64,000 nt of DNA, from contig NC_064678.1 of the NCBI RefSeq assembly GCF_023278565.1, forward strand, positions 5,704,001 to 5,768,000, read 5' to 3'. Both the position numbers and the translations under genes were made by a program. The notes beneath the pieces are model-generated. The model did not search any database, had not been told where the DNA came from, and saw nothing but the letters and a program-made list of their open reading frames with translations. Below are positions 23,601-38,150 of this stretch, in pieces (the stretch's first letter is position 1; each line of letters starts with the position of its first letter). Source of the DNA: Colletotrichum lupini (taxonomy: Eukaryota > Ascomycota > Sordariomycetes > Glomerellales > Glomerellaceae).

Positions 23601-26600
23601 TCTACCGATACATCGCCGACTTCACCCCTCCCGCCATTTCCTCGGGCTGTCCAAGGATTGCCGATGGACGGGTACCGAAGCCATGTGCCGCCAAACTCAG
23701 CAGCCTAATCCATCTTTCAACCTGTCCGAACCAAGCAGGCCAATCCTCCTCATCTCGACCAATTGTCAATGGTAGACAAGCTCAGGTCGTTCGCTCTGCT
23801 TCTCGTGCAGTACATGGCATTGCATGTCACGGCATGGCAACAGTCGCTAGTGGCAGCATGGCCTCATGGATCATGGCTTGTGCTGGAGCCCGAGTTGCAG
23901 GAGGCATCCTAGTTCGCTCTGCACCAGTTCGTAACCAAGGACCGAGATGGCTGGTGAGAGATGGAAGGGCGACTGACTTGGTACTACCTTCCAATCGCAT
24001 CGCAGTCGCCTGTCACAAGCCATCATTGTCGCTGGCCTTTGTTCGCTCTCGCCAACAGCATCCCCCGCATGAGGTACCGAATAACTGCCGCAACGTTCCG
24101 AAGCTAATAGATTGAAGCTAATAGATTAGCAGTAGACAGTTTCCTCGATACTACTTCGATACTCCGTCAAGCCAGTGAAGCTCGCCTCGGCCGCTGGAAA
24201 TTCGTTTGAACCTGCACCTCTCAGTCGTCCCATGCGCTCCAACACTGGTTCAACGTTGATGAATGACGTGCAAACGAGGCGCTGGTAGATTCAAGTTGAG
24301 CCATGGCAAAATTATCTTAATCAAAGGACAAGCATCCTATCGTCCCTTACCGGCCCGAAGTCATTGCTCTGGATAGTTGCAAGGAATAACCTCGTCTTTA
24401 CTTTCTCCCAAGAGGACCGTCCCCAAGCGTCTCGGGGCTTCCGCACCGCACGCAATGACCTTCTGGGGGGCATTCTTCGGTTCCGAACCCAAAGATGCCA
24501 GTGCTGTGACCTTAGCTTATCCCGCGACATCAACTTTCCGAGATCCCCGCGTGGACCTGCAACGGCCATCATCAGTTGAGAAGTAGTGGAACAGCAAGTG
24601 AGAAGTCTACACGGTTAGGCCGAGCGGTGCGGCCAACTCAGACGGAGCAAAGACTTTGTCCTTTGTCGCCATAGCTCGGCTCCGGAGATGCTCGGCTGGC
24701 TGTCCATCAAGTCACAACAACATATCTCTGCATGCCGAATCGCAGCTTGTCTTTGGCTAGCCTGATATTCCACAGCCACAAGTTGAGTTCTGACAGGTGG
24801 AAGGGAAAGGTGCCCTACAATAGCAGATGCGGCACCGAATGGTTAGCTACAGGTCACCCCAAGCAGTGCCGCCTAGCCTAGCGCCGTGCAACCCGACCTC
24901 CTCCCGTATTGGAGCTGGCTTCCTGCAGCCACTGCATCCAGGCGCTTGGGAGCGGCGCCATTGGCTTTTAGCATGTCCTCCAGCCTCCAGGAGGACTATC
25001 TTCGATGCAGCGAGCTGGCCGAGATATCACGGGAAAGGTGTATATCTGGGACAAACTGCCTGCCCGTCGACAAACGCGGCTCAACGTTGTCCGTCCTCGT
25101 TCGTCGTACCCGCATACCGAACACGGGATATCCACGGTCATTATCTCGTGTCCGGTGTTGTTATCGAAGAGGGGATGAATCAAAGGATACGAATGCCCCG
25201 ACAAGACGATCCTTGCGATCCGGTTGTTGACTTACCTACCTCATGTATGGCTCGTCTTATCTTATCATCCCTGAGGGGAAATCGCATCCTGAGGTGGCTT
25301 CGCCTGTTCACGAGACCAGCCAACCTCGCATCATCGAGTAATAACCGCCTATTTCGCAGAGTTGTCGAGGGTCCGAGACCGCCTTGCATTTCGAGCCAGC
25401 AGGCCCGCACCCAATCATTTGAGGCCCGCCCGCTGATGGATCGCTGGAGCAATCGCTGGATCTTGGATCCTACGGTTCGGATGGCAATGGAGAGCACATG
25501 TGCGTTGGCAAAAGTCAACTCAAAATCTCTGGCTTAACCGCCCTCGGTGTCATTTCTCGCATTCCGCAAAACCCTCAGAAGTGAAACGCCGGGTGCCTTT
25601 AGACATGTGTCAAAAATGTGAGTTACACAATCCTTTGCTCAACATCCGATTGAGGGAATCCTCATTTATGGAGCAGTCCTGTGTTTATTTACACCGCCTC
25701 CTAATACCTTCTACGGGGACATGCTTCCCTCTCTAACTTGCCTTCTGGGTTGTCCCCCAACAGTGTTAGTCGATGCTACGCCGGACGTCGAGATTGCCAG
25801 TCTAGCCTTGATTGCCCATCAAAATTAGCCATCAATGCACTCGGATCTTGATTTACAATGGGGGAACCCCTACTGTCCTCGGCCTCCCCCAGTCACGACT
25901 ATTTCCTAAAATTACGAGCCAAACGGTGAACCGGACGGTTTTGATGTTGTTTCCCGTGCGATTCCCCACGGTTCATTCTATTTACCACCCCCGGCTCGCT
26001 CTGCCAAAAAAATCGTCCGATTCCCCAGTCCCACTCCTCCTCAACCAATATAACTATTTGGGGTCTGTGGCTTGACATCCGTCTCATCCCCAAAGAAGCA
26101 GCCCGAGGAAGAAAACAGTAGACAGCAGGCATGCCACCGGCTGATGAGAACTGAGCAAGTGTATCGGCACCGCGGCTTTACAACGGTTCAGCTAGGCCTG
26201 CAGTCAAATAGCCAAATAGAAGCCTCAGCAGTGTCCGCACATTTCCGAGACATGTGGCGCGGACATCGGTCAATCTCGCTCAAAGACGGCCGGACAATGA
26301 ATAATGCTGCCCTTTCAGATAAAATGTAACTGATGGTTAGGATGTAGTACGACCCCAAGCTGGACGGTAGCAAGAGGCCTCATACTCATGATAGAGAACA
26401 GATGTCTCGGTCCGATCCGCGAGATAGTCATTGAGACAAAGACGTATTCGTACATGTATTGCGATTCAATGGTGTTAGACGGGTATACCGCACCCTATTC
26501 TCACAAACTTGTTGTTAGTATCATTGGTCCACCACCCATGGTAACAGGACGAAAGAGACGGGAGAAAGAGCTACTATACGGAGTAATTTGGCTCGAAACT

Positions 26601-27371
26601 GCTCCGAAGAAGCATCCAGGATACCTGAATCTTCTCTCAAAAGCGGCGAGATAAGCTTCCGTGGCGGACAGCGTGCATCTACCATGCTCTCTTGGGTCTT
26701 TTGCTAACAGAACCTGCCAGATGATGAATCAACCCTGCTGGATCACTCGTCAATCAACCGGCCATCCTCCTCCTCATCCGATAATTACAGGAGTCCTACG
26801 ATTTTGGTAGCTAGTGCTGATTCCACCTAGCAGTTGAGGTAGGACCAGATCTATTCCGTACTAACACAGAGGTGGAAGGAATATGTGCCCGCCCCGGAAC
26901 GTACAGGGTGAGTAGGGGGGCGGCGGCACAGGCCCGGACTTTTGGGACTGTCTACTATGGGGGCCGCGCGCCGCCGGATGTCACCGCCGCGGGTTCCCGG
27001 AATTGTACAAGCGGATGGTCTAGAATCCCAATGGAAGACCACCTGAGGAGAACATACGAACTCAGGTCACAAAAGATCACTGGCGAATAAGGACATGGAA
27101 TCTTGACGACATGGTGTGAGCATTTTGCTATCGACATATATCGCGACGTTGCGCGTACGGACAGGCTGAGCGGTTCCACCTCGTCGCCGACGACCCAGGA
27201 CCAAACCATCATCACAAGCCCGCCCACCTGGCTTCACAGTTTGGATTCGCGAGGCGGTACTGGGATATCGATTTCACTTTTTTTTGTATTAAACTATCAG
27301 TATTTTTTGTATTTCAGAAGACGCACCGAGACGGTCGCGCAACCAGAAGCCCGTGGTATATTGTGTTAAGC
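20663..27371. other. 6.7-kb gene-poor region
   Basis: No gene I can support. The longest frames (23519-24115 and 24827-25537, both plus, 198 and 236 codons) have no domain, no codon bias, and are overlapped by similar frames on the other strand or frame. Purine-rich leader-like sequence (20830-20945) probably belongs to the AN1 gene. ACCTACCT/TAGGTA tracts occur at 23140-23190 and 23430-23475. A short tandem repeat is listed separately. A multi-exon gene with short exons or a noncoding transcript cannot be excluded. Confidence 0.4.
24101..24127 (+). repeat. 14-base tandem duplication
   Basis: The unit AAGCTAATAGATTG is followed immediately by AAGCTAATAGATT, two copies with 13 identical bases. 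A local slippage duplication; no other copy noticed nearby. Confidence 0.85.
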
Positions 27372-28840
<1,469 letters not shown>

Positions 28841-30845
28841 GTTGTGTGATGATGGTCGATGAGAACCTTGATGGAAGGAGGAAATCGGCACACTAAGCTT
28901 AGCTTATAACCGGGCAGGGTACGAGTATTTATTCCAACGAGGTCGGAAGGAGGAGCTGGCAGCTGGAAGTCCAAGATGCAGGTTGGGCACTGGCAGAGGG
29001 GGAGAGAACTGCCGCCGGGTGTCTTTTGGCACCATCTCCAAACCCCACCTTCCCCTCGGGAGGGGAAAGTATCCGTGAGTCTCGGGGGTTCGGGGACTGA
29101 GACTTGAGTTAGGTACCTCTCTTCCTCTGTGTGCGTATCTCTATCTGGAGAACTGGAGTGCACTTCTTCCTTTACTCGACCACGAATTGGAAAAAGCGGA
29201 GACGTTCAGCTTGTCATTGACTACCTAGGTACTTAGGTAAGTAGAGGATAAAACACTACTGACGCTAGCCGTGACTTGTACGAGTCTTGGGTGAGGCGGA
29301 TGGAAGGGCATTCCCAAGCAGCAACACACGAGTACGTCATTGGATCGATTGAGGTTCTGGGGATGAATTCTGTTATTTGGTTGGCTGGAAGTCTACTGGC
29401 AAGTCTTTCTCCTGTTGTCCCAATTGGCTGCCTGTGATTAGGTAGGTACATGGTACGGTGACAGTCAGATAGAAGAAGTCGAGACCAACGGATGCCTTTC
29501 CGACGGACACCAAGATCCAGAAATCGCAGTGACTGGTTCCCTTCCCGAGAACGAAGGCCGAATCACGGCTTGTACGGGCACCTAGCCGGGGGTGGCGGGG
29601 GCAGGCTGCGTATCTGGGTCTTCCAAGCGCTTCCACCTCACCAAAGAAAAAGACCGCCCTTTTTGAGACGTTTCCCCCTCCTCCTCTCTTCCGGCGCGCT
29701 GTCGGGCTTGCAGCCTATCGTTGTCTGAAGACGCAATACACCAAAACTTTAAGCCGTCGGGGTTAGGCTTTTGAGATGCTATTAATGCACCCTTTTGCAG
29801 GCATAGTCCATCGGCGATTGAATCTGGCCAAGCCTGCCCGCCCGCCTTCTGAGGGATGACTTTCCGTGGTTGCCAAGATGGCCTTGAGGAGTACAGCGCT
29901 GTTCTTAGGGCCCGCACGTCCAGAGCCCGATTTATGTCCGGGCCCGGAGGTTTCAAGCAGTTTCTTTACTGCCTTTGGCAGCTCTACCCTATCTAATCGG
30001 CATGCCGGGCTAGAACGCCGTAACACGGAGGGAGACGAGGGGAGCTCCGGGACGGCTTAGATAAGGTAAAAAGAACACTTCCTAGTTGCCCGCGGACAGG
30101 GACTCGACGAAGAGAGATACAAGTCAGAAAGAATGGATGAACAATCCTCTCAGGCAAAAAGATAATCAAAGGATCCATTGGAAAAGAAAGTATGGGAAGA
30201 GATGGAAGACCAGGTTGACAGCCAAAAGAGGGGAAACAACTTGGCTTCAATGGTGTGTGTTTACCCCGGAAAAAGAGACATCACAATGGCATCACGGTCG
30301 CATGGCTGTGGAGGAGATTTCTGAACCTTAAAGAATTATTCTCCAACAAGGTGACGAAGGAATCGTGTTTGGTTACTGCTTCAGAAGTTTGAACGCCGGG
30401 AAGCTTTAACAGGATCTTGGTTCTTTTCAAAGGTACAAGGTACAAAGTACATACTACGTTAAAAATCTCGAAGCCCCGTTAGGTGGTGTGTCAGCGGCGC
30501 TAGGCCAGGGAGCTCGGGCCACTCCTAAAAACACAGAGCGACTGGGTGGTGGGGCCAAGACGTCGGCGTCTTCCGCGTTGACTGGCCAAGCATCGCGAAC
30601 CTCCAAAAATTATCGAGCAAAAGCGCGTCCTGCCAAACACCACAACTCAGCTCTTCAGCCTTGTCGCCTGCGACCTGCCAGTCAGCCCAATTAGCCTCGA
30701 CGACTTTCGCAAATCAAACGACAGCGACGCATCAAATTTCTGCAGGACCGAATACCTACAAATTTCGCTCCCGCCGGTCAACACAACTTTGCGACGACTA
30801 GCCTCATCCGGGTGACCTGAGGTCGCCCACTCCATCACCGACATC
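28841..30845. other. divergent SFA1/NUP85 intergenic region
   Basis: 2.0 kb between divergent start codons. Short overlapping frames on both strands have no domains. AGGTA/TACCT motifs occur at 29110-29120, 29221-29245 and 29440-29455. The part from about 30500 to 30845 is probably the NUP85 leader. No RNA gene recognised. Confidence 0.45.
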
Positions 30846-33800
30846 ATGCCTAACAAATTCTCCTTCGACGACTCAACCTTCGATAGCTCACCGCCGTCGA
30901 CGCCCGGTCAGACTCCACAGAAGAAGTCATACTACCCCTTTGGCGAAAACCCGTCAACCACGCCAGCCGGTCCTCCACCCTCGTCCGCTGCTTCCTTCAC
31001 ACCCCAAGGTGCTCCCTCCGAGTCCTACCTCGGAAGCTCCTTGTTGCAAGGCGTCACTGCGCAGAAGCCCTTTGGCTTCGGCGGTGCAAGTTCAAATGGG
31101 CCCAGCAAGAACCTCTTTGGCAGAAGCGACTCTGCTTCAGCGCAACCACTTGGCCGGTCGATTCTGCAGAGCGCCAAACCTACGACGAGACAGCCGTCGG
31201 CACTAAGCCGGGAACTTGGCGCGGGAAAGAGCGAGGTCACCTACGATAACCGGACTGGCAGGTATATGATACCCGACAGCTCGGAGGAAGAGGAAGAAGA
31301 CGAGGACGATGAGGAGTACGACGAACGCGATGCCGCCGACGCGGAGATGGAGCGATACCTCGAAGCCGATATTGGAGAGGAAGACGGAGACGCTGAGGCC
31401 GACGACGAAGAGGTCCAGGATGACGACGACATATTTTTGAACTTGCGGCACAGCACCCGTAACGACGATGAACTGGCCTACTCAGATGAGGGTGAAGGCG
31501 GCATAGGCGGCGAGGAGTCGGATCTTTTACTGCTCAATACGCCAGCGGCAACGGAGCGAATGCGCAGGGAGGCCCAGGATATTTTCCGTGCGTCGTCCAT
31601 GCGTCGCTCGTCGGGCAACAGACGGACAGAATTCAAGTTCTCCGCAATCGCAAAGGATCTATACAAGGAACTGGGCATGGCTCAGATCAACGAGTCGTCA
31701 GGCGTTGTCTTGAAGACGGAAGACTTGATCAACCAGCTTTACAACGAAGGAATTGGTGCGCAGGAGGACCCCGATCAGCTAGACGTCTCGCTCGCCAATA
31801 TTGTTTACCCTCTGGTGGACCTCTGGAATGACTTTGCCGACAGTTTACCTATGCCAGAGGGAGAGCACATTGCCGAGATTGGTCCCGGTCCCGAAAGTGA
31901 GCCGTTCACGAAGGCTGCCTACGTTGCCCAGTTGGTGCTTCAGATGCACCACACTCGTTTCGCTAACCAAGGCACTGTCGATACCGAAGCGCCGCCACTG
32001 CCTTACGTTCTGTTCCGATGGATCGAGGAAAACCACAACATCTACCCCGAGCAGTTCGAGATCGTCATGAATCACAGGCCGAGTCCAGCTTGCCATAGTC
32101 TCTTCTGGCCGACACTTCGCAGCGCTCTCATCCGTGGCAATGTCGATCTTGCATCAAAGCTATTGAGGAATGCTGGGTGGGAGTCCGTCAAGAAGGGACC
32201 CAGGGCCGATTTCGCTTACTCCGGCAAAGCTCTCGATAACCTACAACGTGCTGTCGGCATTGCGTGCGAGGCACTCGACATGTGCCCAATCACCAAGGGC
32301 AACTGGGATATCTTCAGCAGCGATTGGACGCTGTACCGCATCCAGACGAAGGGCTCCTTGGACAAGCTTCAGCGATTTGCGGAGGGCAAGGACAAGAACC
32401 TCTTCGCTGGCGATAGTGACGACAGCTCGTACGGAAGAGGCTCCTTGGCCGGTCTTGTGCGGAAAGCGGAAGGCCAGGTTCCATGGGACATCTACGAACA
32501 TCTCCAGACCATTTACCAGATTATCATGGGAACACCAGAGGCTATCCTGGATACAGCGCAGGACTGGTGTGAAGCCACGATTGGTCTCTTTGGATGGTGG
32601 GAGGAAGGCAGAGGACAGCAGAAGAGCCTGCGCATGTCTCGCTCTCACGGCCTCCGCATGACAGCTACGCCTTCTACCCCGGAGACCTATTTTGAACGCC
32701 TGTCGCTGGCTTTCCACACGGCGGTTGAGTCGGACTTCCACTTCAACTCTATGAACCCTGTGGAAGTTGCCATTGCTTCGGCTTTCGAGTCAAACTTCGC
32801 GGCTGTCATCGGAATCCTTCGAGCATGGTCGCTTCCCATTGCTTCTTCAGTGGCAGAACTTGCCTCGCTTGGTCAGTGGCTACCTAAGCCCGAGCAGCCT
32901 AACTTGATCACGATGGAGAGTCTGGACATGGAGGATCTAGAGATGTTGGGAGTGGCTCCTCAGACCGCCGATGATGTGGAGGGCATCAAAGACACTACGC
33001 TTACACATTACGCGCGCGAACTCGCCGGAATCGAGAGTCTTTCGGAAGATCGCAGCGGTTGGGAGATGGCGATACAGGTCCTTGGTCGCATGGATTCGGC
33101 TGCGAAGTCAGAGGATATGGTGGGAGAATTGCTTCGGGATATCCTAGACCAGCTTGATTCTGAACAAGGAGCCACTGTGGATAAGGTCTGGAGAATTCTG
33201 AACGATCTCGGCATGATTTCCTATGCCGAAGAGACCGCAGAGGTACGTGTAGATCGCATCGAACTATGCATATCACCAAGCTAACCGTTTCTAGACCTAC
33301 GCAGATATTCTCGGCAAAGACTCCCACAGATACGGAGAGGCTCTTTGGTACTACGCTCTGGCTCATAGACCCGGAAAGGTCCGTGAGGTGCTCAACCTCC
33401 TTATGTCGTACTCTTTGCTCCACTCCACGGTCTACCCCCCAGCCAACGATCTGGACGACCACCTCTACCGACTTCTGAACGAGCGCAGTCAAACGCTCGA
33501 AAAGTATGCCAAACAAGATCTCGAGGCAGCGAATCTCCTCGGGCGGATGCTGAGTGGTTACGCCACGCTCCGGAAATTCTACGAGCTTCGTGACACTGAT
33601 GGGCTTGCTGATATGTCACCTTACAAGTCTGCCACTCTCCGGAAGCAAGCCGCCTCTGCCCTTGTTGCAGTCATCGCTAGCTCTGATGACAACATTCGGG
33701 GAGGCCTTTACGACGAAACCCGCGACGCAGTTGTCAGTGAGGACTTCATTCTCGCTCTGTTGGGCGAGGCTTTGCCCTTTGTCAACCAAAACCCTTCGGT

Positions 33801-34209
33801 CATCACGCTCGACCAGATGGACACGCTCCTCAAGGCCGTTGAGGATATCCAGACAGTCAACTCCACTATCTTCAATGCAGCAGACGAGTTCTTCAAGCTT
33901 GTTCTGTCCTCGACGCCGGGCATGAAAGGCTCAACGCCTGCAGACTTGATGCGCAAGAGCACCAGCTCGCTTAGCGGAAGCTACATGCTCAGCGGAAGCT
34001 CCATGTTAGCCAGCCAGCTTCACCGGTCCATCAGCGGTGGCAGCGGCAGTGGTTCTTCTCTCGCCAAAACGAAGCGCGGCTGGGATTGGAGATCGGGACT
34101 CACGGCTGGTGCGTCGGCCGACGACGTGCTTCGTATACTTCGCTTGGGCCTGTCAAGAGACTTGGCAACCTTGTGGCTGGCCGACGCGGACAATACGCCC
34201 GTGTACTAG
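30846..34209 (+). CDS. NUP85: Nucleoporin NUP85 (Y-complex scaffold)
   Basis: Structural subunit of the nuclear pore Y-complex, an alpha-solenoid of the ACE1 type. Exons are 30846-33242 and 33295-34209, with one 52-base intron (branch CTAAC, acceptor TCTAG), giving 1103 residues. The first 130 residues are Ser/Pro/Gly-rich with PFG and FGFGG elements. A strongly acidic stretch at about 140-190 follows, then an all-helical body including LVDLWNDFADSLP, VLFRWIEENHNIYPEQFE and the NWDIFSSDW segment. A late Ser/Gly-rich insertion (KSTSSLSGSYMLSGSSM) precedes the C-terminal LGLSRDLATLWLADAD. Length fits the long filamentous-fungal NUP85 proteins. Recognised from overall pattern rather than a catalytic motif. 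Confidence 0.82.
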
Positions 34210-35090
34210 GATCGCATTGGACGTGTCGCGGGTGTCAAGCGCAAGCGCGAGTGGACTTTGCCTCACCGGTAGTAGTTGTCCTTAGTTAGGCAAGGGATGG
34301 CATTTGGGAATGGGATTAGGATGGAGTTTGATGATGACGTTGTAAATGGAAAGGCAACCAAGAAAGTTTCAGATGTATAATACCATTGGTTCACCTGAGA
34401 AGTTGCCGACTTCTCTTTGATGAAGGGGTGTCCCGCGTTGTTGGATTGTTTAATTCAAGATTACACTTTGTACAGCGGCTAGCGGGTGACAAGCAGGGCC
34501 ATGAGAACCATGCTGTAGGATGAGACTTGTCGGAATGACTTGAGCCAAATCGTAGTCCATGATCTTGCCAACTTCATAGAGGCCATACAGTCATTCGAAG
34601 TTGTCGAGGCTAGGAGCAAAACTTCATGCCTGAGGGCAAACACAGTACAAACACCGTGCGCAATACGACCACTGACTGTAACAGCGATTTACCGACGACA
34701 TGCGAATAAGGAAATACCAATTGAACACTGTTCAGCAAGCCAAATCCTTGTACACCTCACGTGGCGGCCATGATACTTCGCCGAGACTCATTCATTTTCT
34801 CTGTCTCTCAATGCATGCAGCCGGCCATTTTCCATTGTGAAACGCTGCCAGTCCGGTAAAGATGCACATCTTGTCAACGGTGGCCCGATCCATCACGTCA
34901 CGAAGCCTAGCACGCGTCGAACAGGTATGCTGGTTTGATATTGAGCCATTGAGGAACTTCAAGCACGTAAAAGCGGAATAGTTACTGACATTCTCACCAG
35001 ATTCAATCAAATCATGGCACGTATGCCCGGTTCTTCACGTGCTCCTGCTCCCTGTGTGGTGCAGAGGCGCCTCGTCCATCAGAAGACGGC
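34210..35090. other. intergenic region NUP85 to HNH protein gene
   Basis: 3' flank of NUP85 and upstream region of the HNH gene. An out-of-frame ATG at 35014 opens a 31-codon frame overlapping the chosen HNH start and could be a uORF or part of an unseen 5' exon. Nothing else seen. Confidence 0.4.
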
Positions 35091-37803
35091 ATGCACCACT
35101 CCCGCTTGACGCTGCCTGGCAGTGGCCCCGTCATTGTCGAGCACAGCAAGGGAGGAGTCAACCAAGCTGGAGCTTCTGAGTCTCAAGCGGTATCTCTTGA
35201 ACCACCGGAGAGGCCAAAGGCTCCGTCAACCTGGGGCTCCTTTGGTAGCAAGATCGCCAAAGCCCGGCCAATCCCAAAGGTCGTCAAGAAGGGCCCCGCG
35301 CCAACAGGAGTGAAAGGGCACGCTTCTGGCTCGACATCATCATCATCAAAAGCGACAACAGCGCCATCGTCAACGGGAAAAGCCAAGAGCGCGAAACGGA
35401 ACCCCTCACCACCGGCGTCGGCGCAATGGGGCGCCTTTCACGCGCTACAGGTCCAAGGCCCCGCACCGAACCCGAACCCGCCACCCAAGCCGAAGTTGCT
35501 GTCGAGACCGAGGGCTGGCGCACCGGCGCCGCGGTGGAAGCGCAACTCGCTTACTGCGCAGGCGAGGGCTGGGAAATGGGGCGGGTTTCATCAGGAGCAG
35601 GGTGCGCCAGCTTCTGGGCACGTCGTCGACGGGGGGCTGGTCGCGCACGATGGACATCGGTCGAGCGTCGATCCTGTCGTTGAGGGAAACCTGGAGCTGG
35701 GTCTGGAGACTTCTCTGTCAAAGGATGTTGGCGACAATTCAGAAGAGGTGGGGGCAAAAGAGGTGCCATCCGAGGTTTTAATAGAACAACCTGTCTTGTC
35801 AAATCCACAACATCGACAGAACGCGGCCTCTGCATCAACCAGCAAACGGGGGAAAGAAAGGACCAGAGCGGTTCCTAGAACCAGATCTCGGAGAAGCGGG
35901 CCCAGGAGCGCTGCAAGATCGGGAACTGGGAGCTGGGGAAACTTTTTCGAAGATATCGAGAGGAGCGATCCTGAGATCACCAGGATGACAGGCAGCGAAG
36001 AGGAAGCAGATGCTCCGGCGCCATCCCGTAGCACCGCTGACGATACCACTTCATCATCCGCTTACGTTTCTTCTGAGTGGGACACTACATACGGTACTAA
36101 TGTATACCCCAAACCAACACCAGACTTTTATGAGGATATTCTACCTCTACCTTCGAGGCCCCACGAACCCAATGCCTCAAAAGCCGAAGATATCCCAGCT
36201 CTCTCCCCCCGCGCAGGACCCGGATTTATCACCCAGGCAGAGGCCGCCGCCCTCATCGAAAGACTCTCGCACCAGAGGCGTAAGAGGAGGGTCCCGACTA
36301 GGAATACACCCGGGCTCAGCCCCGGGGAAGCAGAGTCCAGAGACTCATCAACGCAACGACATCCAGACCAACACCAGCCAGCAGTTCAAGAGGATATGAC
36401 GATAATGTCCAGACAGCAAGCGCTATACGTCCTGCTCCAGGAGCCTGTGGAACCGGTGCCTCGGGACATCAATGAGCAAGAGCATGCTACCATCAAGGAA
36501 GGGCGAAGATGTCATTCAGACATCGTTTCCGCAGACCAACGTCTCACAGAACAACATCACATAAAAGAGTATATGAGAGAGCGTAGCGCAATAGACCGGT
36601 ATTCAGAAGAACGCCGCGGAAGAGAACGTCACGCAGAGGAACGCCGCATAAAAGAGCAAGAATTACGCACAGAGGAGCGTCGCATCAAAAAACTTCGCAG
36701 TGCAGAAAGGCGTGTGGAAGTACTCCGCGAAGAAGAACGTCGCGCTCACAAAAAAGCACGTCGGGCAGATGAACGTCGCGCTGCAGAGTTTCGCACGCTA
36801 GAACGCCGTATAAAAGAACTAATTCGCGAAGGAGGACCTGGCCCCGAAGAACGTCTCAGGGAAAAATATGCTAATTTCCAGGCAATGAAACAAAGTCGCC
36901 CTACTAATCTAGCCAAGGAAGCCTTGCGGGATTTTGATGATATCCTGAAAGAACTGTCTACGGAGACAGTTGAACACCATCATGAAGTGAACTATATCCG
37001 GGATTGGCTCTACTGGCTGAGAGGACTTGTTTCACATCTGGATGAAGGCCATAATGTACAAGGGTTTTGTGACCTCTGTGAGCGGGAGTCTCATAAAGTC
37101 CAAAGACACCATGTCATTCCGAGAAGTCAACGTGATCGCGACCGATTCACTATTAAAGAGATGAACGAGTTGCTGGAACTTTGCCTTCCCTGCCACATAA
37201 ATTTACACAGAGCCATTCCAAACGAAGAACTTGCTGGCGAGTTCAACTCTGTGGCGCGGATTTTGACACATCCTCGAATTCAATCCTGGTTGGTGTTTGC
37301 GAAAGCGCATTCTATCCGGGACCTCCACGGTCTAATGAGACTACCAGATGCAGATGGCACACTTGAGCTGTAAGTGCTTGGGACACTGGGTGTTGTACCC
37401 ATGAGGGGGTGCAATATATCAGAGGTGCCCTCCCCATGGATACAACACGCACCCCATTACGGAATTTGAGAAGGATAGCTGATTAACTCCGACCTCTAGG
37501 GAAGAGGATGAGCGCCGACTCCATTTGCTTCTTCTTGAGAAACACCTGGCCAAGTTCGCAAGCCGGAGGCGCCAGGACTATCTTGCTCTGCGCGACTTCC
37601 TGAAGACTCGTATTCCCTTGCCCGTTAGACAAAGCGAACTCAGACATGTGCTCATGGATCAAAAAGAGGGGCAAAGCTGGAAAGGTCTTTTGCTCAAAAG
37701 GCTTCGCAACGAGGAAGAAAATCGCGGTTTTATAGTTACTGAGAAAGGCTCTAAACGACTCAGGAGACGACGCAGGCGATTCGGCTCATCAAGTAAAGTC
37801 TGA
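35091..37803 (+). CDS. Large coiled-coil protein with C-terminal HNH endonuclease domain and WGxF motifs
   Basis: Exons are 35091-37369 and 37500-37803 (donor GTAAGT, acceptor CTCTAG), giving 860 residues. The first 290 residues are disordered, Pro/Ser/Lys-rich, and carry four WGxF motifs at W48, W113, W163 and W282. A long Arg/Glu-rich helical region with repeated EERR units (about 495-615) follows. The zinc-HNH nuclease core has C660-x2-C663, H673-H674 (HHVIPRS), C698-x2-C701 and H702/H706. It resembles bacterial standalone HNH proteins (C-x2-C...HHLIPR...C-x2-CH pattern). The C-terminus, partly in exon 2, is basic and ends in a run of Arg. The core residues for metal and zinc binding are all present, so the domain may be active. 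Substrate and role are unknown. The start is uncertain. Confidence 0.75.
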
Positions 37804-38150
37804 CCAGCAATTAAAGCTCTATTCAATCTCGCTGGCATTCTCCTGGCTGAGCTTAGGTACACGATCCCTGGACTCCTACTTACTTGCTCACACACTCCCG
37901 TTGCCCAGTATCAAGGGCGGCCTAATACTTACAGCCAATCGACCTTAAATTGTCCATGCCATTTGAGTCTGGAGCTTCACATTGCTTTTGGTGCCGGTAG
38001 TTCTTCTGAGACTTGGAATCCGTTCCCGTCTCTAGTGTTGTGTTTCTGAATGTGCTTCCAGTGAAGAAGGGATCTGGAAGAGCAAAAAGCGGTGTCCCAC
38101 CAGACTATTGACACCGACCTGCTTCAGCAAAAGAAGCAAAAGGAAAGACG
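37804..38150. other. spacer between HNH gene and 5S rRNA 3' end
   Basis: 3' flank of the HNH gene. The short T-rich stretch on the minus strand (AAAA at 38138-38141 on plus) is the probable Pol III terminator of the 5S gene. Nothing else seen. Confidence 0.45.

Noticed and set aside
23519..24115. 198-codon plus frame
   Set aside because: No recognisable content and random-looking composition; another frame overlaps it.
24827..25537. 236-codon plus frame
   Set aside because: Overlapped by frames on both strands of similar length and without any motif.
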